Source of the DNA: Sphingobacteriales bacterium 16-39-50
Lineage (GTDB): Bacteria > Bacteroidota > Bacteroidia > Sphingobacteriales > Sphingobacteriaceae
NCBI GenBank assembly: GCA_002257025.1
Contig: NCHA01000004.1
Coordinates: 122,456 to 186,455 of the forward strand
Reading direction: 5' to 3'
DNA length: 64,000 nucleotides
Numbering within the stretch: position 1 is the first letter of the stretch; each line of letters begins with the position of its first letter. A program made the position numbers and the translations under genes. Below, one piece after another: positions 1 to 9,235 of this stretch. The notes under the pieces were generated by a model, which worked only from the letters and a program-made list of their open reading frames with translations, made no database searches and was not told the origin of the DNA.

Positions 1-1481
1 TCGGTCCATAAATTAGCCTGCCCACCTTTTATAAATTGCGGGTCAACCCCTGCAGGAACAGGCTCGAATTCATAGGATTTACTCAGACGTAATGATGCAT
101 AAACCCTGGGTTCAGATATTTCGTCCGACTGCATATAATCAAGATAAGCATAGGTTGTAGGGCTCATCACCACCTGATGCTGATTCTGTGCTGCCTCTAT
201 CCCATATTTCATTCCACGCCAGCTCATTACTGCAGTAGACGGACTTACACCTCCTTCCAAAACCTCATCCCACGCCATCATTTTCTTACCTTTCGATTCA
301 ACAATCTGTTCAACCCTTTTAGTAAAATACCCCTGAACCTGTTTAATATCTTTAATGCCTTCGCGAGCCATAAGAGCCTTGATCTGCTCATTCTTTTGCC
401 AGAAATTTATTGGTGCTTCATCACCTCCAAGGTGTATATACTCAAAGGGGAATAGTTCTGCAAGTTGTGAGATCACAGTATCCATAAAGCTGTAAACCAA
501 TTCATTAGCAGGGCATAGCGTATTATCCAATAAAGCTATTGGCGGCGCACCCCTCGACCAGTCCATTATCTTCTCACCTGATCTTACTTTATATTTTATG
601 GCTTCGGGTGTACATGATAATTCAGGATATGAAGCAATAGCTGCAAGACTATGACCCGGAACATCCACTTCAGGTAAAATATTTACAAAACGATCTTTTG
701 CAAACTGAACCAGCTCCCTGATATCTTCCTGTGTATAAAAACCGCCGTAATCACGGGGTTCATCTGCTTTTGGCGGGATAAAATCACCAAACTCTCCTAC
801 TCTTTTAACGTTCCATGCCCCGACTTCAGTAAGCTTTGGAAAACCCTTGATTTCTATTCTCCAGCCTTCATCATCAGTAAGATGAAGATGCAGAACATTA
901 TATTTATAGCGGGCCATTGCAATAATATATTGCTTCACCTCATCCTTTGTGAAAAAATGTCTGGCAACATCAAACATTAAACCCCGCCATCCAAGCTTTG
1001 GATAATCAGTAATTTCAACCGAAGGAATCACCCAATGGACATTCTTCACCAGCGTTTTACTTTCTATTTCTTTTGGCAGGAGCTGCAGCAATGTTTGGAC
1101 TCCATAAAATAAACCAGCAGGCTGATTTGCTTTGATAATTACATGCGAAGAGGTCACAGATAGATGATAACCTTCAGATCCCAATTTAGTATCGGCAACC
1201 GAATTAAGTAATAATTTAACAGAAGCATTTTCAGGACTTCCTGAAGTGGATATGTGAAAACCAGTGGGCAAGGTCAGTCTTTCCTTTAAGAACACAATGG
1301 TTTGTGCTAATTCAGGAGCGGCTGAAGAATGAATAAGAATATTTTTTGGGAGGTTAAAATGACCTGTTCCTCTTTGCATTTCAACCGGTTTTGGAATTAC
1401 CGAAATTTCCGGATTAGCAAGCTGGCTGAATGTCTTAACTGAAATGAAAAAACAAAATAAAAATTGAATGGTAAACTTCAT
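1..1481 (-). CDS. Beta-N-acetylhexosaminidase, GH20 (3' part cut off by window edge)
   Basis: The reading frame starts at ATG 1481 and runs off the left edge, so about 493 residues are visible and no stop is seen. It begins with a hydrophobic signal peptide (MKFTIQFLFCFFISVKTFSQ), so the enzyme is exported. An N-terminal GH20b-like domain is followed by the (beta/alpha)8 catalytic domain, with HLHLTDDEGWR and the family signature HLGGDEA. D354-E355 should be the substrate-assisted catalytic pair that removes terminal GlcNAc/GalNAc from chitin- or glycan-type substrates. The C-terminal end is missing only because the window stops. The family call is firm; the exact substrate cannot be read from sequence. 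Confidence 0.93.
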   Translation of the reverse strand, partial: MKFTIQFLFCFFISVKTFSQLANPEISVIPKPVEMQRGTGHFNLPKNILIHSSAAPELAQTIVFLKERLTLPTGFHISTSGSPENASVKLLLNSVADTKLGSEGYHLSVTSSHVIIKANQPAGLFYGVQTLLQLLPKEIESKTLVKNVHWVIPSVEITDYPKLGWRGLMFDVARHFFTKDEVKQYIIAMARYKYNVLHLHLTDDEGWRIEIKGFPKLTEVGAWNVKRVGEFGDFIPPKADEPRDYGGFYTQEDIRELVQFAKDRFVNILPEVDVPGHSLAAIASYPELSCTPEAIKYKVRSGEKIMDWSRGAPPIALLDNTLCPANELVYSFMDTVISQLAELFPFEYIHLGGDEAPINFWQKNEQIKALMAREGIKDIKQVQGYFTKRVEQIVESKGKKMMAWDEVLEGGVSPSTAVMSWRGMKYGIEAAQNQHQVVMSPTTYAYLDYMQSDEISEPRVYASLRLSKSYEFEPVPAGVDPQFIKGGQANLWT

Positions 1482-1656
1482 TAGATTATACTTTTTTAAT
1501 TGAACAAGCATTTGAAAACCTTATTCAGATGTTTGATAACCAATTATTTCTGATTAAATCATCCGGAAGGCAATTTATGTAAATAATAATGAACCCTATA
1601 AAATGATTGGTAATCTGAATCAATTTTACAGAAAAAGGCTCCCTTTTAAAATAAAA

Positions 1657-1686
1657 AAGGCCGCATCCCTGTCAGGAAGCGGCCTT
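1657..1686 (-). terminator. Rho-independent terminator after the PepSY-like lipoprotein gene
   Basis: A perfect 8-bp stem AAGGCCGC/GCGGCCTT (1657-1664 with 1679-1686) is followed on the minus strand by a T-rich tract. It lies 25 nt past the stop of the gene ending at 1711. Confidence 0.8.
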
Positions 1687-1710
1687 CAAAGGCAGATGTA
1701 AAAGATTATT

Positions 1711-2631
1711 CTATCGGATGGTTACAACCTTTACAAATTGTCCGTTAGCATCAAAATGAATTGCATATTTGGTTAGGTTAGCATCAATTAGAACAAGATA
1801 TCCTTTCAATGCTCCATTTACTTTCAGCTCGAAAGCTTTTTTGAATACATAATTAGGATAGGTAGTGTTTAGGTATGATGTTGTATTTGAAGGCAATGCT
1901 GTAGCCTCTATTGATCTTCCTTTAGCATGTCCTGCAGGCAATTGAACACGTTTTATAAATGCATTTGCTGTTGAAAATGAGGTAGCATAAAAATCAACGT
2001 TTTTACTGATCAAAACTATACTCTTATCCTTATTTACAAAGGCATGAACAAGGGTATCAGTAGGGTAAGTTGAAGACATATAGGTCTTAATTGCTGTTGG
2101 AATAGCACTTATGGCAAGGGTATCACGCTGCTTCCCATCTCTGTTATCAAAACAACCACCTGCATGCCAGCCACCTCTGCCTTTCATGTTCCGTCCTTCA
2201 CGAATTTCAAGCACTTTTACAAAGTTCCCGCTGGCATCAAATTTTATAGCTACAGGTTTATCATTAAATTGAATAAGGACTACATAACTTTCTAAGGCAG
2301 ATGTGGATTGATTTGCAATTTGGTAAGCCTTAAGAAAGGTATTACCTGTATAATTTGCACTTAAATAAGTTGTAACTGATGCCGGAAGTGAACTTTGCTC
2401 GACCGGAGTTTTTTTATTCCCTTTTTTGCATGCTTCCATCGCATATAAGGAATCAGTAGTGCTTCCCGAACCTTTGATTGCAGTTGTACTGCTGATGGTG
2501 ATAGCTTCGAGTTTTGCAAACTGAAGTTCTTCATCAAGTGAAAGGGCATTGTCTTTTTTGCATGAGCTAAAACTCAAAATAGCCATACTAGCTACCAGTA
2601 TAGCACTTTTAATGTGTGTGTATCTTTTCAT
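1711..2631 (-). CDS. Lipoprotein with three PepSY-like (PF11396-type) repeats
   Basis: A 306-residue protein with a type II signal peptide whose lipobox is FSSC (Cys24), followed by KKDN, so it should be a lipid-anchored envelope protein. After a Ser/Thr-rich linker there are three related modules at about residues 78-150, 170-235 and 240-306. Each has the pattern 'LP..(T/I)..Y(L/M)...YP...V..A', then a beta-strand, then '(I/F)DA.G.FVKV..(I/L)R'. This matches the PepSY-like/beta-lactamase-inhibitor-like fold common in Bacteroidota. No enzymatic motif is visible and the role is unknown. A strong terminator follows it, so it is probably monocistronic. Confidence 0.7.
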   Translation of the reverse strand: MKRYTHIKSAILVASMAILSFSSCKKDNALSLDEELQFAKLEAITISSTTAIKGSGSTTDSLYAMEACKKGNKKTPVEQSSLPASVTTYLSANYTGNTFLKAYQIANQSTSALESYVVLIQFNDKPVAIKFDASGNFVKVLEIREGRNMKGRGGWHAGGCFDNRDGKQRDTLAISAIPTAIKTYMSSTYPTDTLVHAFVNKDKSIVLISKNVDFYATSFSTANAFIKRVQLPAGHAKGRSIEATALPSNTTSYLNTTYPNYVFKKAFELKVNGALKGYLVLIDANLTKYAIHFDANGQFVKVVTIR

Positions 2632-2780
2632 ATCTGTGTTTTTTTATGTAAACCTAGAGACACAAGATGAAGAACAGATGATTTTTGATTATTTTGAATA
2701 ATAAATAAAAAATTACTGTCAGAGCTATCCTGAATCAGAATAAAAGTCAATTATTCCTGATTAGCCTGATCATTTAAAAC

Positions 2781-2810
2781 AAAAAAGGGCATTGCCAATG
2801 GCAATGCCCT
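2781..2810 (-). terminator. Rho-independent terminator after the FKBP gene
   Basis: A perfect 11-bp stem AGGGCATTGCC/GGCAATGCCCT (2786-2796 with 2800-2810) has a 3-nt loop. The preceding A6 becomes a T6 tail on the minus strand. Confidence 0.85.
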
Positions 2811-2830
2811 TCCGATAAATATACTTTGAT

Positions 2831-3328
2831 TTAATGACCTGAGTGTCCGTCTGCACCATGAGCATGACCATGTGCAAGTTCTTCATCAGTAGCAGCACGA
2901 ACAGAAATGATCTTACCTATAAAATGAAGATCCTGACCAGCCATTGGGTGGTTCAGATCTACAACTACAGCTGATTCGGTCACTTCATTTACTTTTGCCC
3001 TGAACTGGTTACCTTCATTATCCTGTAATGGAAGAACTGATCCGATTTCAGGCAGTTCGACATCTCCAAACATATCCAAAGGGAGCTCAGTAATTGCATT
3101 TTCATCTTTTAAACCGTAAGCATCTTCAGCTACAAGATGAAAATCATACAGGTCTCCAATATTCAAACCTGCCAGATTTTCTTCGAACTTTGGAAGCATC
3201 ATTCCTACTCCGTATAAAAAAACCAATGGGTTTTGCTCATCAGCTTTTTCTACAAATACTTCCTGTTCATTCTCTTTTGTGTAAAGATCATAGGTTAGCG
3301 CCACAACGCTGTTTGATTGAATTGTCAT
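2831..3328 (-). CDS. FKBP-type peptidyl-prolyl isomerase, SlyD-like
   Basis: A 165-residue cytoplasmic protein without a signal peptide. The layout is that of SlyD: a split FKBP domain (about 1-70 and 125-150) interrupted by an insert-in-flap chaperone domain (about 70-120, containing ELPLDMFGD and the later DLNHPMAGQDLHF motif). The C-terminus, GHAHGADGHSGH, is His-rich and probably binds metal as in SlyD, though it is shorter than the E. coli tail. It should catalyse prolyl isomerisation with chaperone activity. It is 35 bp downstream of the DUF255 gene on the same strand, so the two may be cotranscribed. The symbol is withheld because Bacteroidota carry several SlyD-like paralogues. Confidence 0.9.
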   Translation of the reverse strand: MTIQSNSVVALTYDLYTKENEQEVFVEKADEQNPLVFLYGVGMMLPKFEENLAGLNIGDLYDFHLVAEDAYGLKDENAITELPLDMFGDVELPEIGSVLPLQDNEGNQFRAKVNEVTESAVVVDLNHPMAGQDLHFIGKIISVRAATDEELAHGHAHGADGHSGH

Positions 3329-3363
3329 TTTAATAGTTTTAAGTAATAACAGGTTTGGGATTC

Positions 3364-5403
3364 TTAATCCTGTCCCCCCGGCCTTGTATTTGGGTTATCG
3401 ATTTGTTTAATTGCTTCAATTGCCTCTGTTACAGGCAAGAGACAGGTTTTATTCCGGCACACATAAATTTTTGTTTCTGCTGACAGCCTGCCTGTCAGCA
3501 AAGGTAATGTTCCTGATGTTCCTCCCAAAAGTATTTTATTAGGAATGTAATATTTTTCTATTTCCTTACGCTTTTCCTCCGACTCTGATCCGGTAATTGC
3601 TATCTCATATAATCCAAAAACATTGTTTAATAATAGTATAGCCCAGTTCGAATAGGCCGAACCGTATGATTTGATATGAGGATGAACATTTCGCAACATA
3701 CTTAAAGAAATATCCAGATAGTTCTGCTGGTCAAAGAGATGACCAAGTTTATACAGGTTATTGGCCATTACAGAATTGGAAGAAGGAATCACATTATCCA
3801 TGATTTCCTGCTTTCTGGCAATAAGTTGTTCTCCTGTGTTCGGTGTATAAAAGAACATACCACTTTCGGTATCATAAAAATCTGAAATAGTATAATCTGC
3901 CAATTGTTTTGCTTTATATAGATAACTTTCATCAAAGCTGGCTTCATACAAGCCTATTAAACCATCAATTACAAAGGCATAATCATCCAGAAATGCCCCC
4001 GACCATTCATCCCGGGAATTATCAGAAGGATACACTCTCCTGATTTCATTACCAGCCATAAGTTTATTCTGAATAAATGAAGCACTTAGTTTTGCCTTTT
4101 CAAGAAATTCAGGTTCTCCGAAAACACGGTAGGCATCAGTATAGGCTTTCAACATCATACCATTCCAGGAGGCAAGGATCTTGTTATCAAGTCCCGGTCG
4201 AATACGTCCTGCCCTCGCAGCAAGCAATATTTTCTTTGCTTCTGAGATTTTATCAGTCAGTTCCATTTCACCTATTCCAAGCTGTGATGATAGTTCAGAA
4301 TCTTCCATATTCCTCATCAGAATATTTGTCCTTTCCTCCTCCCAGTTACCATCATCCGTAATCTTATAATAAATGCAAAACAGGTCTTCATCTTTATCTA
4401 AAATAGCTTTTATCTGATCCCTGGTAAAGGTGTAAAACTTACCTTCAACACCCTCACTATCTGCATCCAGAGCCGAATAAAACCCATTTTCAGATGAAGA
4501 TAACTCCCTCTCTACAAATTTCAGACTTTCATAGACTATATCCCTGTAAATCGGATCAGGGGTGTATTGATATGCTTCAGAATAAAGTGAAATTAACTGA
4601 GCATTATCATAGAGCATTTTTTCAAAATGTGGGACATGCCATTTTCCGTCGACAGAATATCGGGCAAATCCTCCTCCTATCTGATCATAAATCCCCCCAA
4701 ATGCCATTTTCTGAAGGGTAATTCTTACTGCTGCATGAGCTGCATCATCCTTCATTAAATGGGCATACCTCAGCATAAATTGCCAGTTATTGGGTAATGG
4801 GAACTTCGGAGCCCGGTTATACCCTCCATCAATCAAATCAAAAGTCCGCTTCCAGGGGATAAAAATGTTCTCCAAATCCTTTCTGGTAAAAACAATATCC
4901 TCTTTAACCGGAACAAGTTGTTCCGTCTGATTTACACCTTCCGTTAACCTGACCGCATAGGCTACCGCCTCATCAGGCTTTTCTCTCCAAAAATCGGCGA
5001 GATTCTGCAATAAACTTTTCCAGTCATTTTTCCTGAAATAGGTACCGCCGTATATTGGTCTTTGATCTGGAAGACAGAAACAATTAAGAGGCCAGCCACC
5101 ACTTCCTGTCATAAGCTGAACTGCGCTCATATAAATCTGATCAATATCGGGGCGCACCTCACGATCGATCTTAACACATACAAAATGCCTGTTCATGATT
5201 TCAGCTACCTCTGCATCTTCAAAGCTTTCATGTTCCATCACATGGCACCAATGACAGGCCGAATAACCTATACTTACCAGAATCAGTTTGTTCTCTGTCC
5301 TCGCTTTTGCCAGTGCTTCATCACCCCATGGATACCAATCGACAGGATTTTCTGCATGCTGTAGTAAATATGGAGAGCTCTGGTTCTTTAATCTGTTTGA
5401 CAT
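3364..5403 (-). CDS. DUF255 thioredoxin-domain protein (YyaL/SSP411 family)
   Basis: 679 residues, the normal length for this family. It begins with the diagnostic block [18 protein letters not shown] and a thioredoxin-like domain whose motif [11 protein letters not shown] gives C50 and C53 (CxxC). The remaining ~500 residues have the alpha/alpha six-hairpin toroid features of the family ([40 protein letters not shown]). No signal peptide is present. The physiological role is unresolved; a redox or sugar-related function is inferred from the fold. The tiny gap to the SlyD-like gene suggests a shared transcript. The gene is divergent from the epimerase gene beginning at 5583. Confidence 0.92.
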   Translation of the reverse strand: MSNRLKNQSSPYLLQHAENPVDWYPWGDEALAKARTENKLILVSIGYSACHWCHVMEHESFEDAEVAEIMNRHFVCVKIDREVRPDIDQIYMSAVQLMTGSGGWPLNCFCLPDQRPIYGGTYFRKNDWKSLLQNLADFWREKPDEAVAYAVRLTEGVNQTEQLVPVKEDIVFTRKDLENIFIPWKRTFDLIDGGYNRAPKFPLPNNWQFMLRYAHLMKDDAAHAAVRITLQKMAFGGIYDQIGGGFARYSVDGKWHVPHFEKMLYDNAQLISLYSEAYQYTPDPIYRDIVYESLKFVERELSSSENGFYSALDADSEGVEGKFYTFTRDQIKAILDKDEDLFCIYYKITDDGNWEEERTNILMRNMEDSELSSQLGIGEMELTDKISEAKKILLAARAGRIRPGLDNKILASWNGMMLKAYTDAYRVFGEPEFLEKAKLSASFIQNKLMAGNEIRRVYPSDNSRDEWSGAFLDDYAFVIDGLIGLYEASFDESYLYKAKQLADYTISDFYDTESGMFFYTPNTGEQLIARKQEIMDNVIPSSNSVMANNLYKLGHLFDQQNYLDISLSMLRNVHPHIKSYGSAYSNWAILLLNNVFGLYEIAITGSESEEKRKEIEKYYIPNKILLGGTSGTLPLLTGRLSAETKIYVCRNKTCLLPVTEAIEAIKQIDNPNTRPGGQD

Positions 5404-5582
5404 AATCTGATATAATTATGTAAAAATAAGAAAGGCATGATATATTGAGGATGCCTGTAAAATTTAATGACCCCTTCATGTTGAAACTCCGATTTAGGCT
5501 TAGAAAACATCAGATTTATTCATCTGCTATCAAATTTTTAAGAAAAATCAGTCAGTGCAAACAGAAAACTTTAAATTTCGCC

Positions 5583-6680
5583 ATGAAAATAAGCCATACA
5601 GATATATACAGATTTAGTATCCCCATGGAGCCTTTTACAATCGCAACCGGCACTATGGATTTTGCACAAAATGTTTTTATAAGAATTCATACAGACAGTG
5701 ATCATTATGGAGTTGGTGAGTGTTCCGCATTTCCAATGATCGTTGGAGAAACACAGGAAACCTGTCTGGCAATGGCTAGAGATTTTGCAGGAATGCTCAA
5801 AGGAAAAGACCCTCTTGCAATAACATCACGATTACAGGATCTTCACAATTTCACTGCTCTAAACTCAACTATAAAAAGTGCTTTCGATATGGCACTTTAC
5901 GATATTGCCGCAAAAAATGAAGGCCAGCCACTTTACAGGTATTTAGGTGGAGAGAAAAGAGTGATTGAAACCGACATGACCATAGGCATCGCTGAGCCTG
6001 AGGAGATGGCTGAAACTGCTGCGAAATATCAAAAGCAGGGTGCCAGGATTATGAAAATAAAATTAGGCAAAGACCCTGATCTGGATTTGCTACGAATCAG
6101 AACAATAAGAAAAAAGGTTGGAGAGCAAATAATTCTAAGAATTGATGCCAATCAGGGTTGGAGTTTTGATGATGCAATAAAGTGCTTAAATGGCATGCAG
6201 GATCTTAATATCGAGTTTTGTGAACAACCAATGCGCACCTGGTATGACGACAAACTGCCTGAATTAAAACAACAGACAAATATCAAAATAATGGCAGATG
6301 AGAGTTGCTATAATCATCATGATGCAAGGAAACTCATTAATTCAGAATCATGTGATTATATCAATATTAAATTCGCCAAGTCGGGAGGTATTCATGAAGG
6401 ACTGAAAATTCATCAAATAGCTAATGAATCAGGCATTCCTTGTATGATTGGAAGCATGCTTGAAAGCAGAATTGCCCTGAGTGCAAACTTACATTTTGCC
6501 TATGCCTGCCCTGGTATTAAATATTTCGATCTGGATACCTGCCTGCTTGGGCATTTGGTGGATCCGGTAAAAGGAGGGCTCAGCTATGATGGATTTTTCC
6601 TGGATATTCCAGAAACTCCTGGTATTGGGGCAGATGCTGATGAAGAATTTCTCAAATCCTGCGAAAAGTGGAGTATTTAG
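5583..6680 (+). CDS. Dipeptide epimerase (L-Ala-D/L-Glu epimerase type, enolase superfamily)
   Basis: I chose ATG 5583 (365 aa). An upstream in-frame ATG at 5445 would add a 46-residue extension unlike the family, whose N-terminus begins near MKISHTDIYRF. The barrel carries the MLE-subgroup catalytic set: K158-x-K160, metal ligands D188, E214 and D239, and the second-face lysine in NIKFAKSGG (K263/K266). The C-terminal D316-L-D318 pair is the DxD signature by which dipeptide epimerases bind the substrate amino group. The likely reaction is epimerisation of dipeptides such as L-Ala-D-Glu from murein. A convergent M20 dipeptidase lies 370 bp away and would complete peptide catabolism. Exact dipeptide specificity is not readable. 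Confidence 0.88.
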   Translation: MKISHTDIYRFSIPMEPFTIATGTMDFAQNVFIRIHTDSDHYGVGECSAFPMIVGETQETCLAMARDFAGMLKGKDPLAITSRLQDLHNFTALNSTIKSAFDMALYDIAAKNEGQPLYRYLGGEKRVIETDMTIGIAEPEEMAETAAKYQKQGARIMKIKLGKDPDLDLLRIRTIRKKVGEQIILRIDANQGWSFDDAIKCLNGMQDLNIEFCEQPMRTWYDDKLPELKQQTNIKIMADESCYNHHDARKLINSESCDYINIKFAKSGGIHEGLKIHQIANESGIPCMIGSMLESRIALSANLHFAYACPGIKYFDLDTCLLGHLVDPVKGGLSYDGFFLDIPETPGIGADADEEFLKSCEKWSI

Positions 6681-7050
6681 TTAAAGTGAGATCGTTATAA
6701 AGAAGGGTAAAAGAATACGGTCATAATTTGTCATATAAGGCACTGGATTCCAAATAATTAGATTTTGAAAACCAATACCTGCGTGTTATAGGTTAGTTCA
6801 ATCCTTTCCTCCGGAGTAGTTCCGGCAAGAAAGTACGTTCTATTTCAAAATTTCGAATAGCCGGAAGCTACCTCCTCCGGCAAGGTTTATTTTACCCGGT
6901 GCTGTTTTTCATTGGGACGGGCAGCCCTGGAATGGTACCATTTGCTATAATTCATTTTAAAATAGCCAAGCAAGATTTTATATCGAACACACCTCAACTA
7001 ACAAAGGCCGGAAAATTCCGGCCTTTGTTAGTTAGCAATCTATCTTTTCT
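6681..7050. other. Intergenic spacer with an imperfect inverted repeat
   Basis: No convincing gene. At 6811-6880 the arms CCGGAGTAGTTCCGGC and GCCGGAAGCTACC...CCGG form an imperfect inverted repeat. An inner CTATTTC...CGAATAG pair could extend the hairpin. The far end holds the terminator at 6996-7033. Confidence 0.5.
6996..7033. terminator. Long bidirectional hairpin terminator between convergent genes
   Basis: A perfect 16-bp stem (6996-7011 with 7018-7033, core AAAGGCCGG/CCGGCCTTT) with a 6-nt loop sits between the convergent epimerase and M20 genes. Neither side has an ideal U-tract, so the terminator role rests on stem strength and position. Confidence 0.65.
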
Positions 7051-8421
7051 TTACTTACTGAGTTCAGCAAAGTATTTATGAAACAGCGGAATTGTCTCAA
7101 TTCCTTTATAGAAGTTAGCAATATCAAATTTTTCATTTGGAGAATGAAGATTATCACTGTCCAAACCGAAACCCATTAAAACCGTTTTAATACCCAGCTC
7201 CTTCTCGAATAATGCTACAATTGGAATGCTTCCTCCACCCCTGGTTGGGATCGGTTCCTTACCAAAGGATTCAAGAATTGCTTTTTGTGCTGCCTTGTAA
7301 GCTATACTATCAGTTGGGGTTACCACGGGTTCACCTCCGTGATGTGGAGTAACTTTAACTTTTACGCTTTTTGGCGCAATACTTTCGAAATGATCTTTAA
7401 AAAGCTTAGTGATTTTATCAGATTGCTGGTTTGGCACCAGACGCATAGAAATCTTTGCAAATGCCTTTGACGGAAGAACAGTTTTAGCCCCTTCCCCGAT
7501 ATAGCCACCCCAAATACCATTAACCTCCAGAGTTGGACGGGTACCAGTTCGTTCAAGAGTGGTATAACCTTTTTCCCCCCACAATTCATCTACCTTCAAA
7601 TCAATTTTATATTCCGACTCATTATAAGGTGCTCGGTTTAGCATTTCCTTTTCTTCAGCACTTAATTCCAGTACATCATCGTAAAACCGGGGAATCGTAA
7701 TGTGATTGTTTTCGTCGTGCATTGAAGCAATCATCTTCGACAGGATAGTAGCCGGATTTGCAACTGCACCACCATAAACACCTGAATGTAAGTCACGGTC
7801 TGGTCCGGTAACTTCAACTTCTACATAGGATAGTCCTCGCAAACCAGTCTCCAGTGAAGGGTGCTCCAAACTTATCATAGAGGTATCTGATATCAATACC
7901 ACATCTGCATTTAAGCGCTCTTTATTCTGACTAACAAAAATTCCAAGATTGCTTGAGCCAACTTCTTCTTCTCCCTCAATCATAAATTTAATATTACATG
8001 GAAGTGAATTGGTGCTCATCATTAGCTCGAAAGCCTTCACATGCATATAAAACTGACCCTTATCGTCGCATGAGCCACGTGCGTAAATCTTTTCATCCCG
8101 AATTGTTGGTTCAAAGGGAGGAGTATGCCATAAGTTAAGTGGGTCTGGTGGCTGAACATCATAATGTCCATACACCAAAACCGTAGGAAGCGACTTATCG
8201 ATAATTTTTTCGCCGTATACTATTGGATAACCTGCAGTTGCACAAATCTCAACTGCATCCGCACCGGCAGATTTTAACTTTTCAGCAACGTATTCCGCAG
8301 TTTTAAGCATATCAGCTTTAAACTTTGGATCTGCACTGACTGAAGGAATTCTCAATAATTCGAATAACTCATCCAGAAAACGCTGTTTATTTTCGCTAAC
8401 ATATCGTCTAATATCTTGCAT
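7051..8421 (-). CDS. M20 family dipeptidase (metallopeptidase)
   Basis: 456 residues, typical of M20 dipeptidases related to carnosinase/CNDP. The dinuclear zinc site is visible: VYGHYDVQ (H86, D88), the bridging Asp in GSCDDKGQ (about 119), the catalytic and ligand Glu in EGEEEVGS (150-156), and the late His in DSDNLHSPNE. A lid/dimerisation domain lies between about residues 200 and 350 (DLHSGVYGG). There is no signal peptide, so it is cytosolic and should cleave di- and tripeptides. It converges on a dipeptide epimerase across a shared hairpin terminator. Confidence 0.93.
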   Translation of the reverse strand: MQDIRRYVSENKQRFLDELFELLRIPSVSADPKFKADMLKTAEYVAEKLKSAGADAVEICATAGYPIVYGEKIIDKSLPTVLVYGHYDVQPPDPLNLWHTPPFEPTIRDEKIYARGSCDDKGQFYMHVKAFELMMSTNSLPCNIKFMIEGEEEVGSSNLGIFVSQNKERLNADVVLISDTSMISLEHPSLETGLRGLSYVEVEVTGPDRDLHSGVYGGAVANPATILSKMIASMHDENNHITIPRFYDDVLELSAEEKEMLNRAPYNESEYKIDLKVDELWGEKGYTTLERTGTRPTLEVNGIWGGYIGEGAKTVLPSKAFAKISMRLVPNQQSDKITKLFKDHFESIAPKSVKVKVTPHHGGEPVVTPTDSIAYKAAQKAILESFGKEPIPTRGGGSIPIVALFEKELGIKTVLMGFGLDSDNLHSPNEKFDIANFYKGIETIPLFHKYFAELSK

Positions 8422-8572
8422 ATAATTGGTTTTTATGCAAAGATATGAATCTATGCTTAGTCATGAATCATTGTTTAAAAATTCAGTTTGGCCAGTATTT
8501 AAACCGCGCTTTTATCCAAATTTTATTTCGCTGAATCCACCGAAGTACAAAAGTATAATTGATCCCTTTAAA

Positions 8573-8749
8573 TCAATCCCAACTTGCGAGACGTTTGTCG
8601 CTGCTGTCATTTAGTCCGCTAAACTTTTCAGAAGCAGCATTTTGCTCAGTTCTTGCACTCTCTTTTTTAGAGTTTGTATTGCTCCCAACAACTGTAAAAC
8701 CTAATGATATAAAACCTGCTACAGATAATGTTATGATAATTTTTTTCAT
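8573..8749 (-). CDS. Small secreted peptide precursor (58 aa), unknown function
   Basis: A 58-residue frame read directly on the minus strand. It starts MKKIIITLSVAGFISLGFTV, a clear signal-peptide-like segment with KK followed by a hydrophobic core. A polar Ser/Lys/Asn-rich mature part of about 35 residues follows, ending RLASWD. There is no lipobox and no recognised domain. It lies 109 bp downstream of another small secreted-protein gene on the same strand, both beside the divergent TPR/DHp sensor. The signal peptide and spacing support it as real, but its brevity keeps confidence moderate. Confidence 0.55.
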   Translation of the reverse strand: MKKIIITLSVAGFISLGFTVVGSNTNSKKESARTEQNAASEKFSGLNDSSDKRLASWD

Positions 8750-8858
8750 GATAGTTTATTTTTTAATCCCTGATATTCTTCAGGTATGATAATTGATTTT
8801 TGTGCATTAATGTTCTGAACATTTTGATAATCAATATGTTGGTCAGAATATATATAAT

Positions 8859-9104
8859 TTATTTATTCTTTCTTGACCTACCAGGTTTAGTGGATGTTGA
8901 ATCAACAGTACTGGTAACTCTAAGTGTTGTTGTCTCAGTTGAAGCATCTGGTTGTATAATATCCCAATCACCACAACCACGGCATAAAATACCTTTATCT
9001 GCTTTAATTAAGGTTTTTTCAGCCGGTACTATTTGTTCATCCTTTTCACAAGCACTAAATAATGCTGTCCCTAGGACAGCTACTGTTAATAATAATCTTT
9101 TCAT
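8859..9104 (-). CDS. Small lipoprotein (81 aa), unknown function
   Basis: Starts MKRLLLTVAVLGTALFSAC, a signal peptide with lipobox FSAC (Cys19) followed by EKDE, so the product should be an envelope lipoprotein. The mature part of about 62 residues contains a CRGCGDWD motif with two further cysteines (CxxC). The tail is Thr/Ser-rich and then basic (KPGRSRKNK). No known family was recognised. It is divergent from the TPR/DHp sensor gene and upstream of a second small secreted peptide, suggesting a small functional group. Confidence 0.65.
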   Translation of the reverse strand: MKRLLLTVAVLGTALFSACEKDEQIVPAEKTLIKADKGILCRGCGDWDIIQPDASTETTTLRVTSTVDSTSTKPGRSRKNK

Positions 9105-9235
9105 GAGTTTAGGGTTAATTTTAGTAATACGTTATTTTAAATTTCTGTTTATAAATTTCAATAGGATTGTCAAATAAAAATCAAACGCTGCCCGCAATTG
9201 TTTATTTTTTTTTAAACTTACAACTAAATATGGCA

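Noticed and set aside
5445..5582. Longer N-terminus for the dipeptide epimerase from 5445.
   Set aside because: It is basic and unrelated to the enolase-superfamily start; ATG 5583 gives the expected length.
6899..7081. 60-codon plus-strand frame in the epimerase-M20 gap.
   Set aside because: It runs through the hairpin terminator and overlaps the M20 3' end; no export signal or family likeness.
8800..9177. 125-codon plus-strand frame opposite the small lipoprotein gene.
   Set aside because: The minus strand has a convincing lipoprotein signal; the plus frame looks like its antisense shadow.
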